From DATEMU01 sp964414585 (GTDB lineage: Bacteria; Planctomycetota; Phycisphaerae; UBA1845; UTPLA1): a stretch of DNA of 64,000 bases. Below the pieces are notes generated by a model, which worked only from the letters and a program-made list of their open reading frames with translations, searched no databases and was not told the DNA's origin. Made by a program: the position numbers and the translations under genes. Position 1 is the first letter of the stretch, and every line of letters starts with the position of its first letter. The stretch is taken from assembly GCA_964414585.1 (NCBI GenBank), contig CAYPXR010000037.1, positions 26,101 to 90,100 of the forward strand. The letters run 5' to 3'. Positions 34,402 to 42,366 of the stretch are shown in pieces.

Positions 34402-35826
34402 ATGGACCTCTTTTCCGGCCAACGAAAAGCCGCCCTGGCACGAGTCCAGCCGCTCGCCGTGCGGATGCGCCCCAATTCACTCGACGAATTCGCCGGTCAG
34501 CAGCACTTCCTCGGCCCCGGCAAGCTTCTCCGCCGCCTGCTCGATTCCGACCGTCTCGCCAGCGCAATCTTCTACGGCCCGCCCGGCACCGGCAAAACGA
34601 CACTGGCCCAGATCATCGCCCAGCGCACCAAGGCCGCCTTCGAAGCGGTCAACGCCGCGGCCATCGGCGTCAAGGAAGTCCGCGACATCCTCGCCCGTGC
34701 CCGCGACCGCCTGCAGGACAACCAGCGGACCGTCCTCTTCCTCGACGAAATCCACCGCTTCAACCGCGCGCAGCAGGACGTGCTGCTCGGCGACGTTGAG
34801 GACGGCATTGTCATCCTGATCGGCGCGACGACGGAGAACCCCTTCTTCAGCGTCAACTCCCCGCTCGTCTCGCGCAGCCAGATTTTTCAATTCGAGCCGC
34901 TCAACGAAGACGACCTGAAACAACTCATGCAACACGCCCTTGCCGACGAGGAGCGCGGCCTCGGCAAATACAATGCATCGATCGATGACGACGCCCTCGC
35001 GTTCCTCGCCACAACGAGTGACGGTGACGCTCGCCGCGCGCTGACCGCCATCGAAGTCGCGGTCCTCTCCCAGCTTCCCGATCAGAGCCGCGACCGTCAG
35101 GGAGCGCCGCGCGTAGCTAAGACAGACCGTCCACCAACCGATGTTAAGGAAAAAGCCCCGGCCAAGGACTCTTCTTTCGTAATTCGTAATTCGTCATTCG
35201 CAATTACTCTCGAAATCGCCCAGGACTCCATCCAGCGCAAAGCCATCGTCTACGACGGCACCGGTGATGAGCATTACGACGCGGCCAGCGCCCTGATCAA
35301 ATCCATGCGCGGCAGCGACCCCGACGCGACCGTCTATTGGCTCGCCCGAATGCTCGAAGCCGGCGAGGACCCGCGCTTCGTCGCCCGGCGGATCGCCATC
35401 TGCGCCGCCGAGGATGTCGGCAACGCCGACCCGATGGCCCTCGTGTTGGCCAACGCCGCTGTGCAGACCACCATCTTCGTCGGCCTGCCCGAGTGCCAAC
35501 TGCCGCTGGCCCAGGCGGCGATCTACATCGCCTGCGCCCCGAAGAGCAACGCCAGCGCGTTGGCGATTTGGAATGCGGCGACGGACGTCAAAGAAGGCCG
35601 CACCATCCCCGTCCCCCGCCACCTCCGCGACACGCACTACAAGGGCGCGCAGCGAATGGGCCACGGCGATGGCTACCAATACGCCCATGACGCCCCGGAC
35701 GGGATCGCCGCGCAAGACTACCTCGGCGTCGACAAGACCTACTACGTCCCCACCGACCGGGGGCACGAAAAGCAGATGGGCGAGTACCTGGAGAAGTTCA
35801 AGCAACTTCGGGCCAACGCGAAATGA
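34402..35826 (+). CDS. rarA: Replication-associated recombination protein A (RarA/MgsA AAA+ ATPase)
   Basis: A 474-residue clamp-loader-like AAA+ protein acting at stalled forks. It starts MDLFSGQRKAALARVQPLAVRMRPNSLDEFAGQ, with Walker A YGPPGTGKTT, Walker B FLDEIHRFNRAQQD, sensor 1 GATTENP and the C-terminal tetramer domain DGTGDEHYDAASALIKSMRGSDPDATVYWLARML. Between the AAA lid and ITLEIAQDS lies an in-frame insert of about 40 residues, ending in a heptad-block translation (SSFVIRNSSFAI). Typical family proteins lack it. The start is certain from family alignment. Confidence 0.95.
   Translation: MDLFSGQRKAALARVQPLAVRMRPNSLDEFAGQQHFLGPGKLLRRLLDSDRLASAIFYGPPGTGKTTLAQIIAQRTKAAFEAVNAAAIGVKEVRDILARARDRLQDNQRTVLFLDEIHRFNRAQQDVLLGDVEDGIVILIGATTENPFFSVNSPLVSRSQIFQFEPLNEDDLKQLMQHALADEERGLGKYNASIDDDALAFLATTSDGDARRALTAIEVAVLSQLPDQSRDRQGAPRVAKTDRPPTDVKEKAPAKDSSFVIRNSSFAITLEIAQDSIQRKAIVYDGTGDEHYDAASALIKSMRGSDPDATVYWLARMLEAGEDPRFVARRIAICAAEDVGNADPMALVLANAAVQTTIFVGLPECQLPLAQAAIYIACAPKSNASALAIWNAATDVKEGRTIPVPRHLRDTHYKGAQRMGHGDGYQYAHDAPDGIAAQDYLGVDKTYYVPTDRGHEKQMGEYLEKFKQLRANAK
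35175..35205. repeat. Heptad-repeat block (31 nt) inside rarA, TTT orientation
   Basis: TTTCGTA, ATTCGTA, ATTCGTC, ATTCGCA plus ATT. It is read in frame and encodes the end of the insert between the AAA lid and the C-terminal domain. A non-repeat stretch (about 80 bases) precedes it and is also absent from typical RarA. Confidence 0.85.
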
Positions 35827-36272
35827 GACCTATCCGGCGATATCGCACCGACGATCACATCGCCAAGTCGCGCAACCCCGACTTGGCGCCGCATTGTTCC
35901 CAGTGCGGCTACAACTTGCACGGCAATGTGGAACTTCGATGCCCCGAGTGTGGGCATCGCGCGTCATTTGACGAAGCGCATTGGGCGGGCAATGCCGCTC
36001 GATTGGATCGGAGTGCCGTGCGCGTAAACTGGATCGCCGGAATGCTCGGTTGGGTGATGCTTGCGGCAGGCACGACCATTTGGATTCTCGAATTGCGGAA
36101 TAGAGAATACATGAGCGCCTTCTTCTGGTTTCGCGGCGGCGGCGCGGATTTGGTGGTGATCTGGGCGATTCTTTACGCCATGCGTGAAGAAGGTGAACCC
36201 CGCGGCAAGGCCCTGCTGATCATCGGCGCTCTGTGGCTCACAATCTGCTTCGCTCTGTGGTACATTGGTTAA
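35823..36272 (+). CDS. Zinc-ribbon membrane protein
   Basis: A 149-residue protein with an N-terminal zinc ribbon (HCSQCGYNLHG and RCPECG) and three membrane helices (GMLGWVMLAAGTTIWIL, ADLVVIWAILYAM, ALLIIGALWLTICFALW). The ribbon motif recurs in a neighbour at 37454 and is common in planctomycete membrane proteins. It starts inside the rarA stop (ATGA, 35823-35826). The function is unknown. Confidence 0.68.
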   Translation: MRPIRRYRTDDHIAKSRNPDLAPHCSQCGYNLHGNVELRCPECGHRASFDEAHWAGNAARLDRSAVRVNWIAGMLGWVMLAAGTTIWILELRNREYMSAFFWFRGGGADLVVIWAILYAMREEGEPRGKALLIIGALWLTICFALWYIG

Positions 36273-36282
36273 GGCAAAACCA

Positions 36283-36519
36283 ATGGGTGAGGCCTTGATG
36301 CACGAGAACAGTGAACAACCGGAAATTCCCGCCGACTGGCTCGAAGAGTTCGAAGCCGCCGCTCGCCGCCCGCTTGAACAACGGATGCGTTACGCGTTCA
36401 TCAAGACCTACAAACCGGTGATGGACGACGCCGACTACCGGTCCTTTGAAACGATGGAAGATTATCGCCGCTGGTGCGAAGAAAACCTTCCGGATTGGCT
36501 GGGCTATGGCCGCGTTTGA
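36283..36519 (+). CDS. Small acidic protein paired with the nucleotidyltransferase gene
   Basis: A 78-residue protein (EQPEIPADWLEEFEAAARRPLEQRMRYAFIKTYKPVM in outline) with many Glu and Asp, no DNA-binding motif recognised. It overlaps the start of the nucleotidyltransferase-like gene by 14 bases and may be its antitoxin or partner. ATG 36298 has GAGG seven bases upstream and is also plausible as the start. The region has lower GC than the flanking rarA and eno genes. Confidence 0.5.
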   Translation: MGEALMHENSEQPEIPADWLEEFEAAARRPLEQRMRYAFIKTYKPVMDDADYRSFETMEDYRRWCEENLPDWLGYGRV

Positions 36520-36988
36520 GTATCGACAGGCTGAGGAAATCCGCGATGTATTCGCGCGCCACGGCTGCCGTTACTTGTTCATTGGCAAGTCCGGCGCGAT
36601 CCTCCTCGGATTTCCGGATACGACGCAGGATGCGGACCTCTTCGCGGATCGTTCGCCCGCCAACGGTCATGCTCTCGTGAAAGCGCTTCGCGAATTGGGA
36701 TTTACGCTCACGGACGAACAGACCGCCGACGTTGAGCGGGGCAAGGATTTTGTCCAACTCAAAAACGGCCCCTTCGACCTCGATCTCGTCTTCTCCCCGG
36801 ACGGCATCGAACGATTCGAAGACGCCTGGAGCCGGCATGTCGACGTCGAAGGTTTTCCGGTCTGTCACATCGACGACATCATTGCCAGCAAAGCCGCGAC
36901 CAATCGGGCAAAGGACCGCGAATCCCTCCCGCGACTCCAATCCTTCCGCGAATACTGGCTGCGTCAGTCTAAATCTGGCGATTCGTAG
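36506..36988 (+). CDS. Nucleotidyltransferase-domain protein (AbiEii/DUF6036-like)
   Basis: A 160-residue protein. The motif GKSGAILLGFPDTTQDADLFADR resembles the GGxAxxLHGxxRxTxDxD pattern of nucleotidyltransferase toxins, and DLDLVFSPDGIERFEDAW holds a later acidic group. IDDIIASKAATNRAKDRESLPRL matches the C-terminal helix of this group. Such proteins form type IV-like toxin-antitoxin or abortive infection pairs. The start ATG 36506 overlaps the preceding small gene by 14 bases. Activity is inferred. Confidence 0.62.
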   Translation: MAAFEYRQAEEIRDVFARHGCRYLFIGKSGAILLGFPDTTQDADLFADRSPANGHALVKALRELGFTLTDEQTADVERGKDFVQLKNGPFDLDLVFSPDGIERFEDAWSRHVDVEGFPVCHIDDIIASKAATNRAKDRESLPRLQSFREYWLRQSKSGDS

Positions 36989-37021
36989 TCTGAATTTGTA
37001 ATACGCGCATAACGGAGTATC

Positions 37022-37351
37022 ATGCAAGACACTTCCGCACAGAACCGTGACTCGATCGAAATTGCATTGGCGAAGATCAGGCGGCGACGACGCTGCTTCA
37101 TGCTGGCCCCCGTGATCGCCTTCGTGATTGGCGTCATTGGACAACGCGTCTTCTTCAGTCACGAACCGATTCCCGCTTGGTTCTCCCTATCATTGATAAT
37201 CGGATGCCTGTTATTCGCCTTTTGGAATGGAGTTCAGTTCAGCTATTGCAAATGCCCCATGTGCGAAAATCTGTTCTTCATCAGGCGTTGGTTTTTTGGC
37301 AACGGCTTGGCCTTACGTTGCCTACACTGTCGCCTGTATGTCGGTATCTAA
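37022..37351 (+). CDS. Small membrane protein with C-terminal zinc-binding cysteines
   Basis: A 109-residue protein with two membrane helices (MLAPVIAFVIGVIGQRVF, SLSLIIGCLLFAFW) and four cysteines arranged as CKCPMC and CLHC, a zinc-ribbon pattern. No known family is recognised. It is followed by a heptad-type array and the frameshifted zinc-ribbon gene. Confidence 0.5.
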   Translation: MQDTSAQNRDSIEIALAKIRRRRRCFMLAPVIAFVIGVIGQRVFFSHEPIPAWFSLSLIIGCLLFAFWNGVQFSYCKCPMCENLFFIRRWFFGNGLALRCLHCRLYVGI

Positions 37352-37409
37352 TCTGCGCCGATGGGTGTAGGGCAGCGTCGAGCAAAGCGTGACCTTCCGA
37401 CCCCCTTCC

Positions 37410-37440
37410 CAATCCGCGATCCACACTCCACAATCCGCAT
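37410..37440. repeat. Heptad array of another sequence type (CAATCCG / CACTCCA units)
   Basis: CAATCCG, CGATCCA, CACTCCA, CAATCCG plus CAT, just upstream of the zinc-ribbon gene start at 37454. It again spans 31 bases. Confidence 0.65.
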
Positions 37441-37453
37441 TTGAGGAGGCGCC

Positions 37454-38624
37454 ATGGACCCCCGGCGAATCGTTCCACCGACTCCCCCCTTCGGTCAACC
37501 CGCCGTGTCGCATCCGGTCGCTAAGCCCGGCACTCCCGCTGCCATCGCCAAGCCCGCCGTCATCACCGCCGCGCCCCCCATCAAACTCGACGCCGCCGGC
37601 CGCATCGACGAGGACGTCTCCTGCCGCAAGTGCGGCTACAACCTCCGCGGCCTATTACCCGACGGTCGCTGCCCCGAATGCGGCGCCGCCGTCGGCCGCT
37701 CGCTCCACGGCGACCTCCTCCGCTTCTCCGACCCCGACTGGGTCCAAAAGCTCGCCTCCGGCATGAACTGGATCGTCGCCTCAATCTTCATGGGGATGAT
37801 TGGAGGATTCTTCAGCGCGATCTTCGTGGCAATCTTCACTTCGATCCTAAGCTCGCGCTCGTTTTTCGTTCTTGCGCCACTGTCGACCCTGGCCTTCGGC
37901 ACCATCGCCCTCGTCGGTTACTGGCGAGTGACAACCCCCGACCCCGCGCGATCGTCCGAGGAATCCAATTTCTCTCCGCGCAAGCTGGTACGCGTCGCGC
38001 AACTGACGAACTATGCCGTCGCCCCCGTCAGTTCACTGATGCAGCAACTCGCCTGGACCGTGCCCTCCATGGTGACCAGCGCCGCCTCCGGTCTCGTCGG
38101 CCTCGTCGGCACCGTCGCCATCTTCATCTATGCGCGCAAACTTGCCCTGCGTATCCCCCGACGAAATACTCGCCCGCCATTGCAAGATCGTTATGTGGGG
38201 CCTGGCCATCATGCTGGCGATCTCTCTCCCGGTCGCAGGCTCGATCGCGAGCGGCCTCCCACGGGTGACGATGACAACGGGTACGACGACGGCCCCCGTA
38301 TCGCCAACTTCGAAACCAGCCAGTCAGCCCTACAGCGTTACGTACTACACCTCGGTCGGAATGAAACCAGGAAAGATGTCAACGACACGATCCAGTCGCC
38401 CAACGCGTCTGTGGATGACTCTTATCGCGACGAGTTGCGTCCTGGGCGTGGGATACCTCGTCTTCGGAATCTGGTCGCTCCGTCTGCTCTTCAAGTTTCG
38501 CAAGTCCCTGAATGAATCCGCCCAAATCGCCCGCCGAACCTGGGCCGCCCAGCCCGCCATCGCCGCGCCGATCCCGCTCCCGCCAACCCAACCTCCCACG
38601 AAACCGACAAACTCACATCCCTGA
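37454..38624 (+). pseudogene. Zinc-ribbon multi-helix membrane protein, frameshifted near 38155
   Basis: The first frame (37454 to about 38155) has a Pro-rich start, the zinc ribbon SCRKCGYNLRG and CPECG, and four or so membrane helices. It ends meaningfully at ARKLALRIP. A second frame then continues DEILARHCKIVMWGLAIML...YLVFGIWSLRLLFKFRK and stops at 38624. The join falls on a run of five C at 38155-38159; with four C the two halves read through. Either a real frameshift mutation or a sequencing/assembly error is possible. Function unknown; it is a paralogue in style of the gene at 35823. Confidence 0.7.
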
Positions 38625-38797
38625 CCGGCCGGGACGCTCAATCCACATCCGCACTTTTTGCGCCCTCCTTGTCCGGCCGCCCGCCAGCCTCTACATTGAT
38701 ACCTGTCGGTCTCCGCCGCGTCCGGTCTCCGTCCCTCCGTCGATAAGTACGACAGAGGACAAAGGTAACGCCCGGCGTGGCAAGTGTTCGCGGATGG

Positions 38798-38828
38798 TTT
38801 CGTAATTCGTAATTCGTCATTCGTAATT
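38798..38828. repeat. Heptad-repeat block (31 nt), TTT orientation, before eno
   Basis: TTTCGTA, ATTCGTA, ATTCGTC, ATTCGTA plus ATT, ending 14 bases before the enolase ATG. Confidence 0.8.
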
Positions 38829-38842
38829 CTCGAGCGTCCGCC

Positions 38843-40138
38843 ATGAAAACCACCATCGCCAAAACCCACGGCCGTGAAGTCCTCGACTCCCGCGGCAATC
38901 CCACCGTCGAAGCCGTCGTCACGCTCGAAGGCGGCGCGACCGGCTCGGCCATCGTCCCCTCCGGCGCATCCACCGGCGAAAACGAAGCCGTCGAATTGCG
39001 CGACGGCGACAAGAAGCGATACCTCGGCAAAGGTGTCCTCCTCGCCGTCGAAAACGTCAACATGAAAATCGCGCGGACCGTCAAGGGCATGGACGCCGCG
39101 AATCAAAAGGGCATCGACGAAGCGATGATCGCCCTCGACGCCTCGCCGACGAAATCCAGCCTCGGCGCGAACGCGATCCTCGCGGTCTCCCTCGCCTCCG
39201 CACGCGCCGCCGCCAACGCCGCCGGCCTGCCGCTCTACCGCTACCTCGGAGGCGATCGTGCGACCGTGCTGCCCGTTCCGATGATGAACATCCTCAACGG
39301 CGGCAAGCACGCTGACAGCACCGTCGATTTTCAGGAGTTCATGATCCAGCCGTGGGGCGCGCCGACCTTCCGTGAGGCCCTGCGCTGGGGCGCGGAAATC
39401 TTTCATTCGCTTAAGAAAGTCCTGCACGAGAAAAATTACAACACCGCCGTCGGCGACGAAGGCGGCTACGCCCCCAGCCTCAAGTCCAACGACGAAGCCT
39501 TCGAGGTCATCGCCACCGCCGTCGAAAAGGCCGGCTACAAACTCGGCGAGCAAGTCTGGTTCGCCCTCGACCCGGCGACGAGCGAAATGGCCAGCGAGGC
39601 CGGCGCGAAGAACAAATACAAGTTCTACAAGAGCAATCCCAGCCGCGTCGCGACGGCTGAGGAAATGGCCGATTATTGGGCGGAAAAATGCGGCCAGTGG
39701 CCCATCCGCAGTATCGAAGACGGTCTCGGCGAAAACGACTGGGAAGGCTGGACAAAGCTGACACAGCGGCTCGGGTCCAAGATCCAGCTCGTCGGCGACG
39801 ACATCTTTGTCACCAATCCAAAGTTCATTGAGCGCGGCATCCGCGAAAAGACCGCCAACAGCGTCCTGATCAAAGTGAACCAGATCGGCACGCTGAGCGA
39901 GACGCTGGCGGCGATCAAGATGGCCCTCGACGCCGGCTGGACCGCCGTCGTCAGCCACCGCAGCGGCGAGACCGAGGACACGACCATCGCCGACATCGCC
40001 GTGGCCACCAACGCCGGCCAGATCAAAACCGGCAGCTTGTCGCGTACCGACCGCACGGCCAAATACAATCAACTGCTGCGCATCGAAGAGGAACTCGGCG
40101 ACAAGGCCGTCTTCGGCGGGAAGATGTGGAAAAAATGA
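38843..40138 (+). CDS. eno: Enolase (phosphopyruvate hydratase)
   Basis: Converts 2-phosphoglycerate to phosphoenolpyruvate in glycolysis and is part of RNA degradosomes in some bacteria. The 431-residue sequence starts TTIAKTHGREVLDSRGNPTVEA. SGASTGENEAVELRDGD, the metal ligands near QIGTLSETLAAIKMA, and the end SGETEDTTIADIAVAT are all in place. Its stop TGA ends on the first base of a heptad arm, and the A of ATGA restarts a 28-codon frame. Confidence 0.97.
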   Translation: MKTTIAKTHGREVLDSRGNPTVEAVVTLEGGATGSAIVPSGASTGENEAVELRDGDKKRYLGKGVLLAVENVNMKIARTVKGMDAANQKGIDEAMIALDASPTKSSLGANAILAVSLASARAAANAAGLPLYRYLGGDRATVLPVPMMNILNGGKHADSTVDFQEFMIQPWGAPTFREALRWGAEIFHSLKKVLHEKNYNTAVGDEGGYAPSLKSNDEAFEVIATAVEKAGYKLGEQVWFALDPATSEMASEAGAKNKYKFYKSNPSRVATAEEMADYWAEKCGQWPIRSIEDGLGENDWEGWTKLTQRLGSKIQLVGDDIFVTNPKFIERGIREKTANSVLIKVNQIGTLSETLAAIKMALDAGWTAVVSHRSGETEDTTIADIAVATNAGQIKTGSLSRTDRTAKYNQLLRIEEELGDKAVFGGKMWKK

Positions 40139-40221
40139 ATAGCGAATTAAGAATAGCAAATAGCGAAATGGAATCGCGGCAGCCTCGCGTGACGATCGAC
40201 TTCTCTTTCGCTATTCGCTAG
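40135..40221 (+). other. 28-codon open frame in the heptad element after enolase
   Basis: ATG at 40135 overlaps the enolase TGA (ATGA). The frame starts MNSELRIANSE and ends DFSFAIR before TAG; both ends are heptad-block translations. No homology is known. It is probably an incidental frame of the element. Confidence 0.35.
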
Positions 40222-40252
40222 CAGTTTACCCGCCGTGGCGGGCCATTCGCCA
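40138..40252. mobile_element. Miniature heptad-arm element after enolase, with nested hairpin
   Basis: Left arm 40138-40168 (AATAGCG, AATTAAG, AATAGCA, AATAGCG, AAA; 31 bases). A 38-base spacer leads to a right arm of two TTTCGCT/ATTCGCT units starting near 40207, broken by an insert carrying CCCGCC / GGCGGG, then resuming ATTCGCC-ATT up to about 40252. The gene-less layout matches the element at 33426. Confidence 0.6.
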
Positions 40253-40275
40253 TTTGAGAACACGAGAGATTCACG

Positions 40276-40908
40276 TTGGCCGAGCGACTCACCAATTCCG
40301 ACTTGCCCCCGACGCCGTCGTCCCCCCTCGGCCACCGCCTCATGTTCGTCCTGCTCGCGACGCTGGCCTTCGGTCTCTTCGCCCCGACGGTCCTGCTTCC
40401 CATCCTCAAGGAACACTGCAACCTGCTCGCGGAGGAGGTGGAACTGAAAAAACACGTGGCCGAACTAAAGGACGAAGTCGCCCACCAGGACGAACTCGCC
40501 TACGCCTTCGCCCACGACACGGTCATCAATGAGCGACTGGCCGTTCTCGACCTGCGCTACCGCAAGCCCGACGAAGTCATTCTCCCCGTCCTCGCAGCGG
40601 GCTTCGCAAAACCCGAACCGAAAAAAGCGCCGCCGCTCAAACCCGCACGCAGCGCTCTCAATTTGCCCGACGACTGGCCCGCATGGTCCCTTCAGGCCGA
40701 AACCTGGTCGGCCCGCTACGGCATCATCGATCTTTTCCTCGACCCGATGCTGCGCCCCGTCTTCCTGCTCATGTCCGCGGGTCTGACCATCGCCGCCTTC
40801 GTCCTCTTCGCCCCGCGCGTGCGAACAAAGCGCCTCGATCAGAACTGTTCCCGCAAAGCAGCGCCGAGTGGCGCTCGAATCCAAACCACTCCCCGCCCCG
40901 CACAATGA
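40276..40908 (+). CDS. FtsB/DivIC-like septum-formation protein with extra C-terminal helix
   Basis: A 210-residue protein. An N-terminal membrane helix (MFVLLATLAFGLFAPTVLLP) is followed by a coiled coil (LLAEEVELKKHVAELKDEVAHQDELA). The segment INERLAVLDLRYRKPDEVILPV resembles the FtsB/DivIC motif that ends with a Gly/Tyr-rich turn. Enolase is the upstream neighbour, an arrangement often seen for septum initiators. A second helix near the end (FLLMSAGLTIAAFVLF) is unusual. It starts at TTG 40276 and no better start is seen. Confidence 0.6.
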   Translation: MAERLTNSDLPPTPSSPLGHRLMFVLLATLAFGLFAPTVLLPILKEHCNLLAEEVELKKHVAELKDEVAHQDELAYAFAHDTVINERLAVLDLRYRKPDEVILPVLAAGFAKPEPKKAPPLKPARSALNLPDDWPAWSLQAETWSARYGIIDLFLDPMLRPVFLLMSAGLTIAAFVLFAPRVRTKRLDQNCSRKAAPSGARIQTTPRPAQ

Positions 40909-40931
40909 TTCCCGCGCAGCGGGTCTTCTTT

Positions 40932-40955
40932 TTTCGTAATTCGTAATTCGTAATT
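40932..40955. repeat. Heptad-repeat block (24 nt), TTT orientation
   Basis: TTTCGTA, ATTCGTA, ATTCGTA plus ATT in the short gap between the FtsB-like and Rieske genes. Confidence 0.75.
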
Positions 40956-41006
40956 TGACGGCTCAGAACTGGCCTGCGGCACTTCACACGCATACGATCC
41001 TTGATC

Positions 41007-41333
41007 ATGGATTTGGACCCCTGGACCCCCCTCTGCCCCGTCGCCGACTGCCCCCCGGGCCGCGCAAAATTCGTCTCCGTCGGGACGCACGAACTCGCGG
41101 TCTTCCACCTCACCGACCCGGATCGCTTCGTTGTGACGCGAAACAGTTGCCCTCATGCCGGCGGAAACCTCGCCGCCGGAGAAGTCGCCGGGCCCGTCGT
41201 CACCTGCCCGTGGCATCAATGGTCATTCAACCTCGACAGCGGCGCCTGTACGCTCAGCCCGGCCGTCGCGCTCCACCGTTACGAATGCAAAATCGAAAAC
41301 GGTGACGTCTGCGCAAAGCTCCCGCGCGACTGA
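41007..41333 (+). CDS. Rieske [2Fe-2S] protein, NirD/ferredoxin type
   Basis: A 108-residue small Rieske protein. The cluster ligands are in CPHAGGNLAAGE and CPWHQWSF, and the fold (WTPLCPVADCPPGRAKFVSVGTHELAVFHL) matches stand-alone Rieske ferredoxins and NirD. It carries electrons for an oxygenase or reductase that is not in the window. ATG 41007 is preferred to TTG 41001. Confidence 0.88.
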   Translation: MDLDPWTPLCPVADCPPGRAKFVSVGTHELAVFHLTDPDRFVVTRNSCPHAGGNLAAGEVAGPVVTCPWHQWSFNLDSGACTLSPAVALHRYECKIENGDVCAKLPRD

Positions 41334-41365
41334 AGAACTCGCAAATTCAAAATGAGTCGAAGTGA

Positions 41366-42064
41366 TTAATCCGCGTTGACGAGCGTCAGCGTTTTTGCCG
41401 GCTCCGCTCGCATCTGGTGTTCACGTATCTGGCGGATTGAACTGCTGATTCCCGGCATGCGCGGATGAATCGAAAGGACCTGGCGATAGGCCTGAAGCGC
41501 CTCCTGATACCGCCCCAGGGCGGCCAGGCAGTGCGCCAAATTTGCCAGCGCTCCAAAATGCAGCGGGTTCAACTCAAACGCCCGCCGCGCGTCGCGCAGG
41601 CCCTCGTCATACGCCCCGCGAAGATAATGCGCCTGGCTGCGCTGATGATACGCCTCCGCGTAATCCTTCTGCGCGGTAATCAGCGCCGATAACATACCAA
41701 CAACGTTATCCGTTTGTTCATCGCGAATCGCCCGCGCGATCTTGCTCAACACGGCCTGGCCCACGGAACCGCCGGCGCGGAACCAGATTGACCACAACGC
41801 GTCTTCGACCGCTTCGACGAGGACCGGATCTTCGTGATGCAGCAACTTCGCCACGGCCGGACCATCTTCCATCCGCCCGACCAGTCCCAGACAGACCGCC
41901 GCCGCTCGAACGACGGTCGAATCGACGTTATTCAGCAAGAGTGCAAGACATTCCGGCGACCAGTCGCCTTCCAGCGCGGCGGCCAGACCGACGCGATCCT
42001 TTCGCTCCAAATAGGGAGCGGTCAGTTGAACCAGACGCTGACCGGCGTACCCTTGTTCATCCAT
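41366..42064 (-). CDS. HEAT/TPR-repeat protein
   Basis: A 232-residue protein. The first half has HEAT-like helices (LVQLTAPYLERKDRVGLAAAL, ALLLNNVDSTVVRAAAVCLGLV, HEDPVLVEAVEDALWSIW). The second half has TPR units (AYHQRSQAHYLRGAYDEGLRDARRAFELNPLHFGALANLAHCL). A scaffold for protein contacts is likely; no enzyme motif is present. Confidence 0.68.
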   Translation of the reverse strand: MDEQGYAGQRLVQLTAPYLERKDRVGLAAALEGDWSPECLALLLNNVDSTVVRAAAVCLGLVGRMEDGPAVAKLLHHEDPVLVEAVEDALWSIWFRAGGSVGQAVLSKIARAIRDEQTDNVVGMLSALITAQKDYAEAYHQRSQAHYLRGAYDEGLRDARRAFELNPLHFGALANLAHCLAALGRYQEALQAYRQVLSIHPRMPGISSSIRQIREHQMRAEPAKTLTLVNAD

Positions 42065-42366
42065 GAAAAGACCCTGAACTGTGGCTCGTCACTCTCACGG
42101 GCCCAGGTGAAACCCCAAGCTCGCGGCCTTTCGGGCCCCCCGAAAGGACTTCGCGCGGCGGCGGTTTCGAGAAGGGCGGCACGCCCCCGCGCGAATATCG
42201 AACTGCAAAAACAAGTATACCTTTCACAACGGGCGGAGTCAATTCGGACCTGTCTTTTCTCGCCCCTCGGATTAGGATTCAAGAAAAAGAGCGACGCGAA
42301 AATCCTCCTGCTCAGTATTGAAAACGGCGTATTCTCCCGGCGCTCTCGCTTTATGACAAAATTGCC
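42065..42366. other. Intergenic region between the HEAT/TPR gene and larB
   Basis: A 302-base gap. It holds the hairpin at 42127-42147 and a GC-rich stretch, then AT-richer sequence in front of larB. The last 20 bases contain TATGAC nine bases before the larB ATG, which could be a -10 for a leaderless message. No gene is seen. Confidence 0.4.
42127..42147. terminator. Short perfect hairpin, possible regulatory or terminator stem
   Basis: CCTTTCGG pairs with CCGAAAGG around a GCCCC loop. It lacks a U run, so it may be a processed or regulatory stem rather than a terminator. Confidence 0.4.

Noticed and set aside
38345..40159. Long minus-strand frame across the frameshifted gene and enolase
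   Set aside because: It runs antisense to enolase, whose sequence is fully conserved. The predicted protein has no family features.
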